Assembly: GCF_017498505.1 (NCBI RefSeq)
Contig: NZ_CP071798.1
Coordinates: 1,674,001-1,738,000, forward strand
Source: Sporosarcina sp. Te-1
GTDB lineage: Bacteria > Bacillota > Bacilli > Bacillales_A > Planococcaceae
DNA length: 64,000 nucleotides
Direction of reading: 5' to 3'
The notes beneath the pieces are model-generated. The model saw only the letters and a list, made by a program, of their open reading frames with translations. It did no database searches and was not told the DNA's origin. The position numbers and the translations under genes were made by a program. How positions within the stretch are numbered: position 1 is the stretch's first letter; the number at the start of each line of letters is the position of its first letter. This document shows, piece by piece, positions 40,021 to 47,528 of the stretch.

Positions 40021-40214
40021 TCCTCCTCTGGTAAGAAAATATCTTCAATTTTACAAGCAAAGAGCTTTGCAATTTTGAAGGCTAAAACGAGAGATGGGTT
40101 ATATCTGCCTTTCTCCAAGGAAATGATCGTTTGTCTAGATACATCCAGCTTTTCGGCAAGATCATCCTGTGTCCACCCCATCTCCGTCCTCTTTTCTTTT
40201 ATCAAGTTATTCAG
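40017..40214 (-). CDS. XRE-family transcriptional regulator
   Basis: 65 residues, almost entirely one helix-turn-helix: KRTEMGWTQDDLAEKLDVSR followed by QTIISLEKGRYNPSL. The only well-placed start is CTG at 40214 (GGGAGGAGC then 6 bases), which gives MNNLIKEKR, the usual N-terminus of this subfamily. The TTG at 40205 lacks an SD at proper distance. The promoter carries two TTTACGTAAA palindromes, so autoregulation is likely. It heads a run of two small membrane proteins and yhaQP. Confidence 0.85.
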   Translation of the reverse strand: MNNLIKEKRTEMGWTQDDLAEKLDVSRQTIISLEKGRYNPSLVLAFKIAKLFACKIEDIFLPEEE

Positions 40215-40248
40215 TTGGATGCTCCTCCCTTCAATTTGTAAAGGTTCT

Positions 40249-40302
40249 TTTACGTAAAGCTAACTTTACGTAAAGTTTACTTTACCTGCAATTCATTGTC
40301 AA
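40249..40302 (-). promoter_or_regulatory. Promoter and palindromic operators of the XRE operon
   Basis: Minus strand TTGACA (40302-40297), 17 bases, TAAACT (40279-40274). A perfect palindrome CTTTACGTAAAG (40264-40275) overlaps the -10. A second TTTACGTAAA (40249-40258) lies 16 bases away, and a half-site AGTAAA lies within the spacer. This looks like cooperative binding by the XRE dimer. Confidence 0.7.
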
Positions 40303-40400
40303 GCATCCTTTACATTTTATTTTCAACACCGACTGAATGACTGTTCATTTACGAGGCGAACGTTGTATAATAGAGGAAATCGAACGGAGGGATGGGACAA

Positions 40401-40586
40401 ATGAGGACTTATAAATTGACGGCGTATGAGAAAAACGGAGAATTGTTAACAGAAGAAACGTTTAACGCAGCAACGGACGATGAAGCGAAGGAAAAAGGCC
40501 GCGCCCTGCTTGAGGAGAAAAATTTGGGTGACCAGACCCACCGACTAGCTTCACCAGCAGGGAAGCTATTGCTCTTCCATACGTGA
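40401..40586 (+). CDS. yhzD: YhzD-like small protein
   Basis: 61 residues, soluble: TYKLTAYEKNGELLTEETFN at the start and a C-terminal THRLASPAGKLLLFHT, both characteristic of YhzD. Start ATG 40401 lies 9 bases from GGAGGG; the ATG at 40392 abuts the SD. Function unknown. It precedes mgsA by 33 bases and may be co-transcribed with it. Confidence 0.8.
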   Translation: MRTYKLTAYEKNGELLTEETFNAATDDEAKEKGRALLEEKNLGDQTHRLASPAGKLLLFHT

Positions 40587-40619
40587 TATACTGGAGAAAA
40601 GACTTCCGGAGGTGCCAGC

Positions 40620-41039
40620 ATGAACATCGCACTTATTGCACACGATCAAAAAAAAGATGAAATGGTGAATTTTGCGATTGCCTATGAGCATATCTTTTCA
40701 CAATATACGTTGTACGGAACTGGAACAACCGGAAAACGAATCATGGAGGAAACGGGTTTAGAAGTCAACCGGCTCATGTCGGGTCCACTCGGTGGCGACC
40801 AGCAAATCGGCTCGATGATCGCCACAGGGGAACTGGATCTCATTATTTTTTTCCGCGATCCTTTAACAGCCCAGCCGCATGAACCCGATGTCAGTGCCCT
40901 TTTGCGCTTATGCGATGTATATGGTGTTCCCCTCGCAACGAATATCGCGACTGCCGAACTACTCATACGCGCGATTGAAAAAGGCTATTTCTCCTGGCGG
41001 GATACAGCTGAAAAATATCGTACGAAAGGGCTTCTATAG
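40620..41039 (+). CDS. mgsA: Methylglyoxal synthase
   Basis: Converts dihydroxyacetone phosphate to methylglyoxal and phosphate, a bypass that relieves sugar-phosphate stress; TpiA (0.5-1.2 kb) uses the same substrate. Motifs: [14 protein letters not shown], the phosphate-binding TGTTGKRI, the catalytic Asp in [11 protein letters not shown], and [15 protein letters not shown]. 139 residues, ATG behind GGAGG. In B. subtilis mgsA lies elsewhere (near dapB), so this position beside yhzD is different. Confidence 0.96.
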   Translation: MNIALIAHDQKKDEMVNFAIAYEHIFSQYTLYGTGTTGKRIMEETGLEVNRLMSGPLGGDQQIGSMIATGELDLIIFFRDPLTAQPHEPDVSALLRLCDVYGVPLATNIATAELLIRAIEKGYFSWRDTAEKYRTKGLL

Positions 41040-41059
41040 AGTCACTGTTCCATCAAAAA

Positions 41060-41091
41060 AACCCGTTTCCAAGTGAGGAAACGGGTTTTCA
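41060..41091. terminator. Bidirectional terminator between mgsA and the STAS gene
   Basis: AACCCGTTTCC / GGAAACGGGTT 11-bp stem with a 6-base loop; T-tracts on both sides (TTTTC plus, TTTTTTTG minus). Confidence 0.85.
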
Positions 41092-41094
41092 TTT

Positions 41095-41910
41095 TCATTT
41101 CAACAGATACGTTTGGAGTGCCTGTTGCAAGGAGCCGATTGTTTCGGTCTGTTCATCAAACCGGACACCGAGCCGGATGACGTTGCGCACAACGTCTGGC
41201 CGGAGCCCTGTGATCACCGTACGACATCCCATCATCGCGGCACCATCAATGATTTTCATCAACTGGTCGATGACCTCGGCTTCCATATTTGCTATGCCTG
41301 ATAAATCCATGAATAACGTTTGAATGCGCAAACGTCCAATTTCCGTCAACACCTTCTCTTCCATTACTTTCGCCCGGAAATAATCAATTGTTCCGATTAA
41401 CGGAAGGATGGAGATCTGCTGTGTAATTGGAATGATCGGAACGGATAGATTCTCAACCAATTCTCTTTGGGCTTTCAACAAAGAATCTTTATAAGTAGAG
41501 TAGTTAATGAAAAATGCATTCAAAAATGTATCAACGCGATTGTTAATCTGCTTTTCCAAGCCAAAAAAATCATACTCATAAGGTTGCGCTTCAGTAAATT
41601 TATTTATAAAAGACCAAAGTGTTCTTCTAATAGCCTGTACCCATTCCAGCTTAAAGGATAGGGTGAGTGAGTGGGTTGCCCAAGCAATTCCTTCCTGCCT
41701 TGCGAACGCGAGCAACTCGTTCTCTCTTCCTTCCAAGATATAGGACACAAGCTGATGGGCATTGTTAATCAAATCAATATTGCCGATCTCTAGAATGTCA
41801 TTTATTTTATCTCTGACAGTGACGGCTTCATTCAAAAGTTCTTGTTCAAATAACTTTTTATTCTCCTCAAAAAACCTATCAGCAGCTTCATTAGTGAAGA
41901 TACGGTCCAT
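41095..41910 (-). CDS. RsbR-type STAS-domain protein
   Basis: 271 residues. An N-terminal helical, globin-like sensor region (about 1-150) precedes a STAS domain (about 160-265) with LSVPIIPITQQISILPLIGT, FMDLSGIANMEAEV and GCRTVITGLRPDVV, as in RsbR/stressosome components. The first phosphorylatable position, Thr171 in RsbRA, appears here as Ser (DLSG). No RsbS, RsbT or RsbX gene is nearby, so it is probably an additional stressosome member encoded away from the sigB locus. Confidence 0.82.
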   Translation of the reverse strand: MDRIFTNEAADRFFEENKKLFEQELLNEAVTVRDKINDILEIGNIDLINNAHQLVSYILEGRENELLAFARQEGIAWATHSLTLSFKLEWVQAIRRTLWSFINKFTEAQPYEYDFFGLEKQINNRVDTFLNAFFINYSTYKDSLLKAQRELVENLSVPIIPITQQISILPLIGTIDYFRAKVMEEKVLTEIGRLRIQTLFMDLSGIANMEAEVIDQLMKIIDGAAMMGCRTVITGLRPDVVRNVIRLGVRFDEQTETIGSLQQALQTYLLK

Positions 41911-42009
41911 TTTTGCTCCCCCTTTTACTTCTATGCACGTACATATATAACCTATTCTAAGAGGGAATAAACCTTTAATTCAATATAATTTTTCAGTAAT
42001 TTTTTCCAT

Positions 42010-42792
42010 CTATTGTCCCGTAAAGGCAGGAGTCCTTTTTTCAACAAATGCTTGGATTCCTTCCAAGTGATCTGACGTCTCCCGCATGTTCACCTGTGCT
42101 TCACTTTCCAACTGAAGCACTTGCTCAAGTTCGCTTATCTTTGATTCATGCAAAATCTTCTTTGTCGCCAGCATCGCCTGTATGGGAGATGCCAACAATT
42201 GAGCAGCCAGTCCGGAGACTGCCTGATCCAATTGACCGCTTGGCACTAGCTGATCGACAAGTCCCTTTGCCTCTGCCTGGGGTCCGGTCATCACGTCACC
42301 CTTCCAAATGAGTTGCTTTGCTTGCGGAACGCCAATCCGCTCTTTTAAGAAAAAGTGACCTGCCCCATCCGGCACTAAACCGATACCGATAAAATTCATA
42401 GCAAGCTTGCTATCCTCTTCGGCAACCAGCATGTCGCAGCCCAACGCCATGCTGAATCCTAGCCCGGCAGCCGCCCCATGAATGGCTGCAATCGTAATTT
42501 GCGGCAAGCGGTATAATCCTTTGGCCAATCGGGACACATCGACCATCACCTTCCCGATATCCATAGGCGAATCCGGGTCGACCATCTTCTTTATATCCCC
42601 TCCTGCTGAAAACGCCCGTCCTTCTCCCTGAAGAATTAGCACTTGCACAGTCGTATCGTTTTGCAATGCCTCGAATACGTCCGCCAACTCCTTCATCATC
42701 CGATCATCCATTGCATTCATTGCTTCCGGGCGATTTAAATACAACCGCGCCAATCTTCCCTCTTTGTCCAAGCTGATTGTTTGATACATCAT
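42010..42792 (-). CDS. yhaR: Enoyl-CoA hydratase/isomerase family protein
   Basis: 260 residues. Crotonase fold: GRAFSAGGDIKKM (first oxyanion strand), HGAAAGLGFSMALGCDMLVA (signature), and MNFIGIGLVPDGAGHFFL. The Asp in PDGAG replaces the catalytic Glu144 of classic hydratases, as in PaaG-type members, so isomerase or other crotonase chemistry is possible. RBS AAAGGGGTG precedes two consecutive ATGs. A FadR-like palindrome lies just upstream. It corresponds by position to B. subtilis yhaR. Confidence 0.88.
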   Translation of the reverse strand: MMYQTISLDKEGRLARLYLNRPEAMNAMDDRMMKELADVFEALQNDTTVQVLILQGEGRAFSAGGDIKKMVDPDSPMDIGKVMVDVSRLAKGLYRLPQITIAAIHGAAAGLGFSMALGCDMLVAEEDSKLAMNFIGIGLVPDGAGHFFLKERIGVPQAKQLIWKGDVMTGPQAEAKGLVDQLVPSGQLDQAVSGLAAQLLASPIQAMLATKKILHESKISELEQVLQLESEAQVNMRETSDHLEGIQAFVEKRTPAFTGQ

Positions 42793-42803
42793 AACACCCC
42801 TTT

Positions 42804-42822
42804 TGAAATGAATAGTCGTTCA
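42804..42822. promoter_or_regulatory. FadR-like operator
   Basis: TGAAATGAATAGTCGTTCA. The inner TGAATAGTCGTTCA differs at one position from the last 14 bases of the Bacillus FadR consensus TGAATGANTANTCATTCA. It lies 12-30 bases before the enoyl-CoA hydratase start. Confidence 0.45.
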
Positions 42823-43027
42823 TAATGTACTATTCGGCATTCTCTGCCAAAATCCTTTTATCTGTGCATAACAGGGCGTATTACCTCTTACTAAACAGAT
42901 GGCACCTGACGGATTCAAGTAATCTACTAATTAACCTTGAATGGTAAAAGGCATTCAGCGCGAAATTACATGTTCAACTACTTATTGATTTTTCCGCGGA
43001 GCAGTCACCTCCATGAGCAAATGCAAG

Positions 43028-43118
43028 CGCGCATAGAACTCGGGTAACCGCGCATATCCGCACTTCACTCGCGCATTAACTGGAACAACTGAGCATAACT
43101 TGCTTCAATCCACGCATA
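43028..43118 (-). repeat. Array B: five degenerate 21-bp units
   Basis: CGCGCATA (minus-strand TATGCGCG) at 43028, 43049 and 43070 (CGCGCATT), then TGAGCATA at 43090 and CACGCATA at 43111; steps are 21, 21, 20 and 21. Same core and period as array A, in opposite orientation. The rest of the 42823-43148 interval holds no gene or further signal that I can see. Confidence 0.8.
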
Positions 43119-43148
43119 CCTGCAAACTATCTCATTAAAAAAAGAAAG

Positions 43149-43190
43149 AACTGCTCAGAAAATCAGTTGCCACTGACTTTCTGGACAGTT
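43149..43190 (-). terminator. Terminator of hemZ (sequence shared with the rsgA terminator)
   Basis: Arms of 19 bases with few mismatches, loop TGCC, then a T-rich tract on the minus strand. On the minus strand it contains TCCAGAAAGTCAGTGG and ACTGATTTTCTG, also found in the hairpin at 62057-62101. Confidence 0.85.
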
Positions 43191-43210
43191 CTGTATGCGT
43201 TGAACAAACC

Positions 43211-44740
43211 CTATATCTTTTCCGTCACAACAGGTCGGTTCGGGAAAATCCGCTCCAAATGCTCGATTTTCTGCTCAATATACTCTTCAAACGTCAAAAT
43301 ATAGGCAGCCGGATCTTTCGGATTTTGAAATTGTGTAATTCTCTCTGTCACAGGATCCATGAATTTGCTGGAAGCTCCGCATCCGATACCGATAATCGTT
43401 TGGACTTCTTCCATAATGAGTATATTGTATAGACTCTCTTCTCCCGGTTTAGCGTAGCCGACGTTCTCCAAATTGCCGAGAATATTTTTTTGCCGATACA
43501 AGTAATACGGAACATAGCCGTTTGCTGCGGTCCATTGCTCGCCCCGTTTCATCATCTGTTCGACTGTCGACCGGTCGGCTACCCGGTATTTGTTTTTATT
43601 CCGGGTCATTTCGGAAGCCCGTTTAAATGACAGCGTATGGATCGTCAAAGACTCCGGCTGCATCTTCTCTGTTTCATTCAAGGAATGTTTAAATTCGTCC
43701 AACCCTTCGTTCGGCAAGCCGATGATGAGGTCCATATTGATGTTGCGCATCCCCATCGTGCGGGATAACCAAAATTTGTCGATCGTCTCCTGCACCGTAT
43801 GATGCCGTCCAATCGCTTTTAAGGTCTCATCCGTGTACGATTGCGGATTAACGCTGATCCGGTCAATTCCCCATTTCTTCAGTACTTCGATCTTTTCCGG
43901 GGTAATAGTGTCTGGACGCCCTGCCTCGACAGTCACTTCACGCACTTCAGTCATATGCGGAAAAGAATCATACATCGTTTGATACAACGCGTCCATTTCG
44001 TCTGCCTCGATGCTTGTCGGTGTTCCCCCGCCAAAATAAATGGTCGTTATGTTGATATCCCGGTCTTTCAGCCATTTGCCGATCTCCCGGATTTCTTCAT
44101 GCAACCCATCCAGAAACGATTCGACTCGTCCATTTTTTCGATGGATCGCATAAGCAGGGAATGTGCAATAGGCGCATTTCGTCGGACAAAAAGGAATCCC
44201 GATATACAGACTTACCTCATTCTTCAAATCATGCAGATCGGGAATTGCTCCTAATTGCACGTCCACTATCTTCGCAAGCAAATCGACTTTCTCCTGCGAG
44301 ATTCGATGCTGCTTCATTAACAATTTCTTTGTATCCGCTTCGGAAAATCCTTCTTTCCGGTATTTATGATATAACTTTGTCGGGCGGATGCCGGTCAAGA
44401 TGCCCCAGGCTTGTTCCATACCTGTCGCCTGCTCCAACGAATCGAGGAATAGATGGGAGTACACCCGTTTTAATTGACGATTGCGCTGTTTATCATCCCC
44501 GTTCTCTTCCTTTTCTACAAAACTGGAATGGTACGTATTTCCTTTCCACTGTAATGTCGATTCGCCGCTCCATGTGCCATCCGCCTGCTTTACGTTAAAT
44601 ACAACTTGAATGGCATCATCCATGTCTTCTATTTCAATTTTCGCTTCTTCAAAAAATAGATTCGCCAGATGGGTAAACATGCGAATCCAATCTTGTGGAA
44701 ACGATTGCTGTATGTTGATTTTTTGCAAATGAAGTACCAA
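43211..44740 (-). CDS. hemZ: Radical-SAM coproporphyrinogen III dehydrogenase-like protein HemZ
   Basis: HemN-like radical SAM protein. It has CPTKCAYCTFPAYA (the CxxxCxxC iron-sulfur motif plus a nearby Cys), IYFGGGTPTS, VEAGRPDTI, ISVNPQSY and DLIIGLPNEG. The HemZ-type C-terminus has YRQKNILGNLENVGYA. In B. subtilis hemZ is involved in anaerobic heme synthesis. The open frame extends to 44836, but that start falls inside the yheA terminator. I prefer TTG 44740, which gives 509 residues and aligns with the 501-residue B. subtilis protein. The exact start is uncertain. Confidence 0.9.
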   Translation of the reverse strand: MVLHLQKINIQQSFPQDWIRMFTHLANLFFEEAKIEIEDMDDAIQVVFNVKQADGTWSGESTLQWKGNTYHSSFVEKEENGDDKQRNRQLKRVYSHLFLDSLEQATGMEQAWGILTGIRPTKLYHKYRKEGFSEADTKKLLMKQHRISQEKVDLLAKIVDVQLGAIPDLHDLKNEVSLYIGIPFCPTKCAYCTFPAYAIHRKNGRVESFLDGLHEEIREIGKWLKDRDINITTIYFGGGTPTSIEADEMDALYQTMYDSFPHMTEVREVTVEAGRPDTITPEKIEVLKKWGIDRISVNPQSYTDETLKAIGRHHTVQETIDKFWLSRTMGMRNINMDLIIGLPNEGLDEFKHSLNETEKMQPESLTIHTLSFKRASEMTRNKNKYRVADRSTVEQMMKRGEQWTAANGYVPYYLYRQKNILGNLENVGYAKPGEESLYNILIMEEVQTIIGIGCGASSKFMDPVTERITQFQNPKDPAAYILTFEEYIEQKIEHLERIFPNRPVVTEKI

Positions 44741-44810
44741 CTTTCCTTGATTACTCAACTGATCTTTCCATATTGTATCAAAAAGCCGCAAAAACCGCTT
44801 CTTCAAATAA

Positions 44811-44832
44811 AAAACGACCTGAAACAGGCCGT
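44811..44832 (-). terminator. Terminator of yheB-yheA
   Basis: ACGGCCTG / CAGGTCGT stem with one mismatch and a 3-base loop, followed by T6 on the minus strand, 9 bases after the yheA stop. Confidence 0.75.
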
Positions 44833-44840
44833 CCACTTCG

Positions 44841-45191
44841 TTATGATATGGTTTCGTATAGTTCTTGCACCGGCTTCATGAGGACTCGGTTTACTTCTTC
44901 AATCAAACCGCTCAGCTTCATTTCTGCTTGCAGCAAGTTCATGATCTTCTCATTTTGTTGTGCCAATTGGGCTGTTTTCTGCGCGTATTCAAATTCTTCC
45001 GGGGCAATCTCTTCGCCCTTCATCTGCTTCTCCTGCAACGTCACTTGAATTTTACGGAAGCTTTTGAAAAGCTCCAATGCATTCGAATCTGTTTTCACTT
45101 CTTCAATCGCTTGTTGAACTTCTGCGAATTCGTCCGTCTTGCGAAGTGTTGCTTCCAATCGGTTTACATCGTCATAAATATTAATAGCCAT
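44841..45191 (-). CDS. yheA: YlbF/YmcA-family protein YheA
   Basis: 116 residues, all helical: MAINIYDDVNRLEATLRKTD at the start, FRKIQVTLQEKQMKGEEI, and the C-terminal NRVLMKPVQELY. Paralogue of YlbF and YmcA, which control RNA processing and biofilm/competence in B. subtilis; the function of YheA itself is not established. Start ATG 45191 is preceded by GGAGGGGGAAC. It lies 18 bases after yheB, in the same transcript. Confidence 0.88.
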   Translation of the reverse strand: MAINIYDDVNRLEATLRKTDEFAEVQQAIEEVKTDSNALELFKSFRKIQVTLQEKQMKGEEIAPEEFEYAQKTAQLAQQNEKIMNLLQAEMKLSGLIEEVNRVLMKPVQELYETIS

Positions 45192-45209
45192 TACTAGTTC
45201 CCCCTCCAA

Positions 45210-46352
45210 TTAAGATGTGAAAAATACGATCAAGCCTTGGACAATTCCGATGAGCCCTCCAAGCAAAGCGCCCAGGACTGTAATCATTTTAAATTCCCGC
45301 TTTGAAATGCCTAATACTAAGTCTTCCAAAACGGCTACCGGGAATGAGTCCACTTGCTCCCTGACAATTTCATCAAGCTTTAATCTGCCCAGCGATGCCT
45401 CCAGCTGCTTTTCTGCCTGATCAAATGCAAATCCGACAAGTTTCGGCGTTATATTAGTGGAAGTCCAATCGGATCCGGCCGGCCAGTAATCGGCCAACGT
45501 CTTATCCAGTCTTTCCTCCAAAGCAAGCTCCCTTTTAGCGTATGATTTGATGGATAGAAACAGTCCATCCCAATCAAAGCCGCCAATCAACTCTTCCATC
45601 GGACGTTTCGTCAGCTTGGTCCATTCTCTTTCAAGCAAGGAGTGCACCAAATTGTATGTTCCCGGAGCTGAGACGAATTTCAACGCCTCGCGCTGGACTT
45701 TCTCTACGAGAGAGTTCGAATCTCCGAATAGCATATTCAACATTCCGCCAAACGTTCCTTTGGACTCCAGAAAATCATTGATCAGCTTTTGAAACATCAC
45801 TTTTCCCTCGTAGGAATCAATGAAATGCTCCGCACTTTGCAATATGTGATTCGTAATCGTCGGCAGATGATTGCTTGCCTGTTGCAGCCATTGTTCCGGC
45901 ACGACTTCCTCAACTGTCCCAGTTGTCAACTTTTGGCGAACCAATGCCAATTGCTCATCTATGACAGCCATGACTTTCCCTTCTGCCTTCACTGCAAGAT
46001 CGGAAGCCCCGGCAACTGCCAGCCAATCATTCAATGTCTTGTCGGAATGTAGAATATGCTGGTCCAATTTTTCTTGAACAAATTGTGTTGCTTTCGTTTC
46101 CATTTCCGCTGTCAGCAATTTCTTACGGAATGTCTCAGGTGTCAATAAATAATTCGTTACGGTCTTTCCTAATTGTTTTGCCAGTTCATCACGGCGCTTT
46201 GGAATTAACCCGGGTGTGAAAGGCAAGCGCCAGCTGCCGATATATTTCGGTTCATGCGGTCTGAAGAGCATCTTGATGGCTAAGTGGTTGGTAAAACCGC
46301 CGATCAGGGCTCCGATGGCCGCCATAAACAGAAGTGTCCATATGAAATTCAT
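45210..46352 (-). CDS. yheB: DUF445 membrane protein YheB
   Basis: 380 residues. N-terminal helix (about 4-22) leading into GGFTNHLAIKMLFRPHEP and PFTPGLIPKRRDELA, both diagnostic of the DUF445 family. A long helical region follows, and a C-terminal hydrophobic hairpin (about 350-378, MITVLGALLGGLIGIVQGLI). Spore-associated in B. subtilis; biochemical role unknown. Confidence 0.9.
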   Translation of the reverse strand: MNFIWTLLFMAAIGALIGGFTNHLAIKMLFRPHEPKYIGSWRLPFTPGLIPKRRDELAKQLGKTVTNYLLTPETFRKKLLTAEMETKATQFVQEKLDQHILHSDKTLNDWLAVAGASDLAVKAEGKVMAVIDEQLALVRQKLTTGTVEEVVPEQWLQQASNHLPTITNHILQSAEHFIDSYEGKVMFQKLINDFLESKGTFGGMLNMLFGDSNSLVEKVQREALKFVSAPGTYNLVHSLLEREWTKLTKRPMEELIGGFDWDGLFLSIKSYAKRELALEERLDKTLADYWPAGSDWTSTNITPKLVGFAFDQAEKQLEASLGRLKLDEIVREQVDSFPVAVLEDLVLGISKREFKMITVLGALLGGLIGIVQGLIVFFTS

Positions 46353-46440
46353 CGCTTCACCTTTTCCTACATAGTTCCGCTACATTATAACAGAACCATC
46401 GCATAGGAAAAAAGAATAAGGTCTGCCGATCTATGATTAT

Positions 46441-47088
46441 TTAACCCATCCACTTCCCATCCCGGTCGATTCTGATCTTCTCTCCATTCCAAGACAATTC
46501 AAGCGGAAAGACTTCAGATGCCCTCTTGGAAAAATACCATCGCCTGCCAGGAGGGACAAGTACGATATAGGTGTCTCCTCTTCCAAGGAAATTCAGCTCT
46601 TCAGGATGAATGTCAGTTCCTTTTCGCAACGGGATGCCTGTATCTAAAAGCCGTTCTCCGACTCCTTCAACATCCGGCGTCACAATTCCAACCTCACTTA
46701 TATTTAAAAACGATTCCTTCGTCAAGTCTCCAAATAAATCCCTTTTCCTTCTGCCGATCAACTCAACAATATTCCCGGCAGGATCTTCAAAGTACATTGA
46801 ATCTGCATCAAAACTCGGGAAGTACACTTCATCACGCCCATCTTCCCACTGTAGCGACAGCCGGTCTTTTATAAAATATTTCATCATGGAGAACTGGTTT
46901 CCCGGAATATTGAAGGCGAAGTGATAAAATGCGGGCCGCTCTGTTTCTTTGAAGGTTACTTGTGATTCACCGACTCGTACGGTTAATTTGTCCTCTGCCA
47001 GGTCGATCAGATCCAATTCCAATAAATCTACGTAAAACCGTTTCAATGCTTTTAGTTTATTCGTGTAAAAAGTGGCTGACTCAATCAT
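46441..47088 (-). CDS. VOC-superfamily (glyoxalase/dioxygenase fold) protein
   Basis: 215 residues with two VOC half-domains: FYTNKLKALKRFYVDLLELD ending in FEDPAGNIVELIGRR, and a second starting ISEVGIVTPDVEGVGERLLD. Candidate metal ligands His (FYHFAFN) and Glu (NIVELIG) are in the first half. Substrate unknown. Start ATG 47088 (MIESATFYTN), 9 bases after CGGGAG; the start overlaps the upstream membrane gene by 8 bases. Confidence 0.8.
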   Translation of the reverse strand: MIESATFYTNKLKALKRFYVDLLELDLIDLAEDKLTVRVGESQVTFKETERPAFYHFAFNIPGNQFSMMKYFIKDRLSLQWEDGRDEVYFPSFDADSMYFEDPAGNIVELIGRRKRDLFGDLTKESFLNISEVGIVTPDVEGVGERLLDTGIPLRKGTDIHPEELNFLGRGDTYIVLVPPGRRWYFSKRASEVFPLELSWNGEKIRIDRDGKWMG

Positions 47089-47377
47089 GTTTGGATTCTC
47101 CCGTCTGTTCACTCATTACTTTTGTAAGCATGTTATACAAAAGTATGAGAACAAAATATAGAAGCAATGCGCCAATTACTAAATTCCATAAATCAACGTA
47201 CATATGCTTCAAGTTGGCGGGTTGAAATAAGGCAGAAGAAACGGCAATTGGTTTATCCCCGCCAAATTCCAACCAGCGAAGCGGCCAACCAAAGCTGAAT
47301 CCCGGCTGCGGTATGATGAATGCAGAAAGTGCAACTGCCATAACACATACTCCAAATAGCTTCTTGTATCGAAGCAA
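47081..47377 (-). CDS. Small two-helix membrane protein
   Basis: 98 residues. A signal-like N-terminal helix (about 7-24, FGVCVMAVALSAFIIPQ), an exposed loop with GWPLRWLEFGGDKP, and a second helix (about 64-85). Start TTG 47377, 7 bases after GGGGGT. Coupled to the VOC gene by an 8-base overlap. I do not recognise the family. Confidence 0.6.
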   Translation of the reverse strand: MLRYKKLFGVCVMAVALSAFIIPQPGFSFGWPLRWLEFGGDKPIAVSSALFQPANLKHMYVDLWNLVIGALLLYFVLILLYNMLTKVMSEQTGESKHD

Positions 47378-47528
47378 GATTCATACCCCCGTTCGTGTCA
47401 TCATTCGTTGCGCACGGTGACTATTTCAAGAATTATTGGTAAACTATTATACAATGATTCTACCATATCTATGATGCAGCTGTCCCTTCTCCTAGGAGAT
47501 GCTGTTCATCATAAAAGGAGGACTACTA

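Noticed and set aside
44741..44836. N-terminal extension of hemZ to 44836
   Set aside because: The first codons would lie inside the terminator of the preceding yheA gene, and the extra 32 residues do not align with HemZ proteins.
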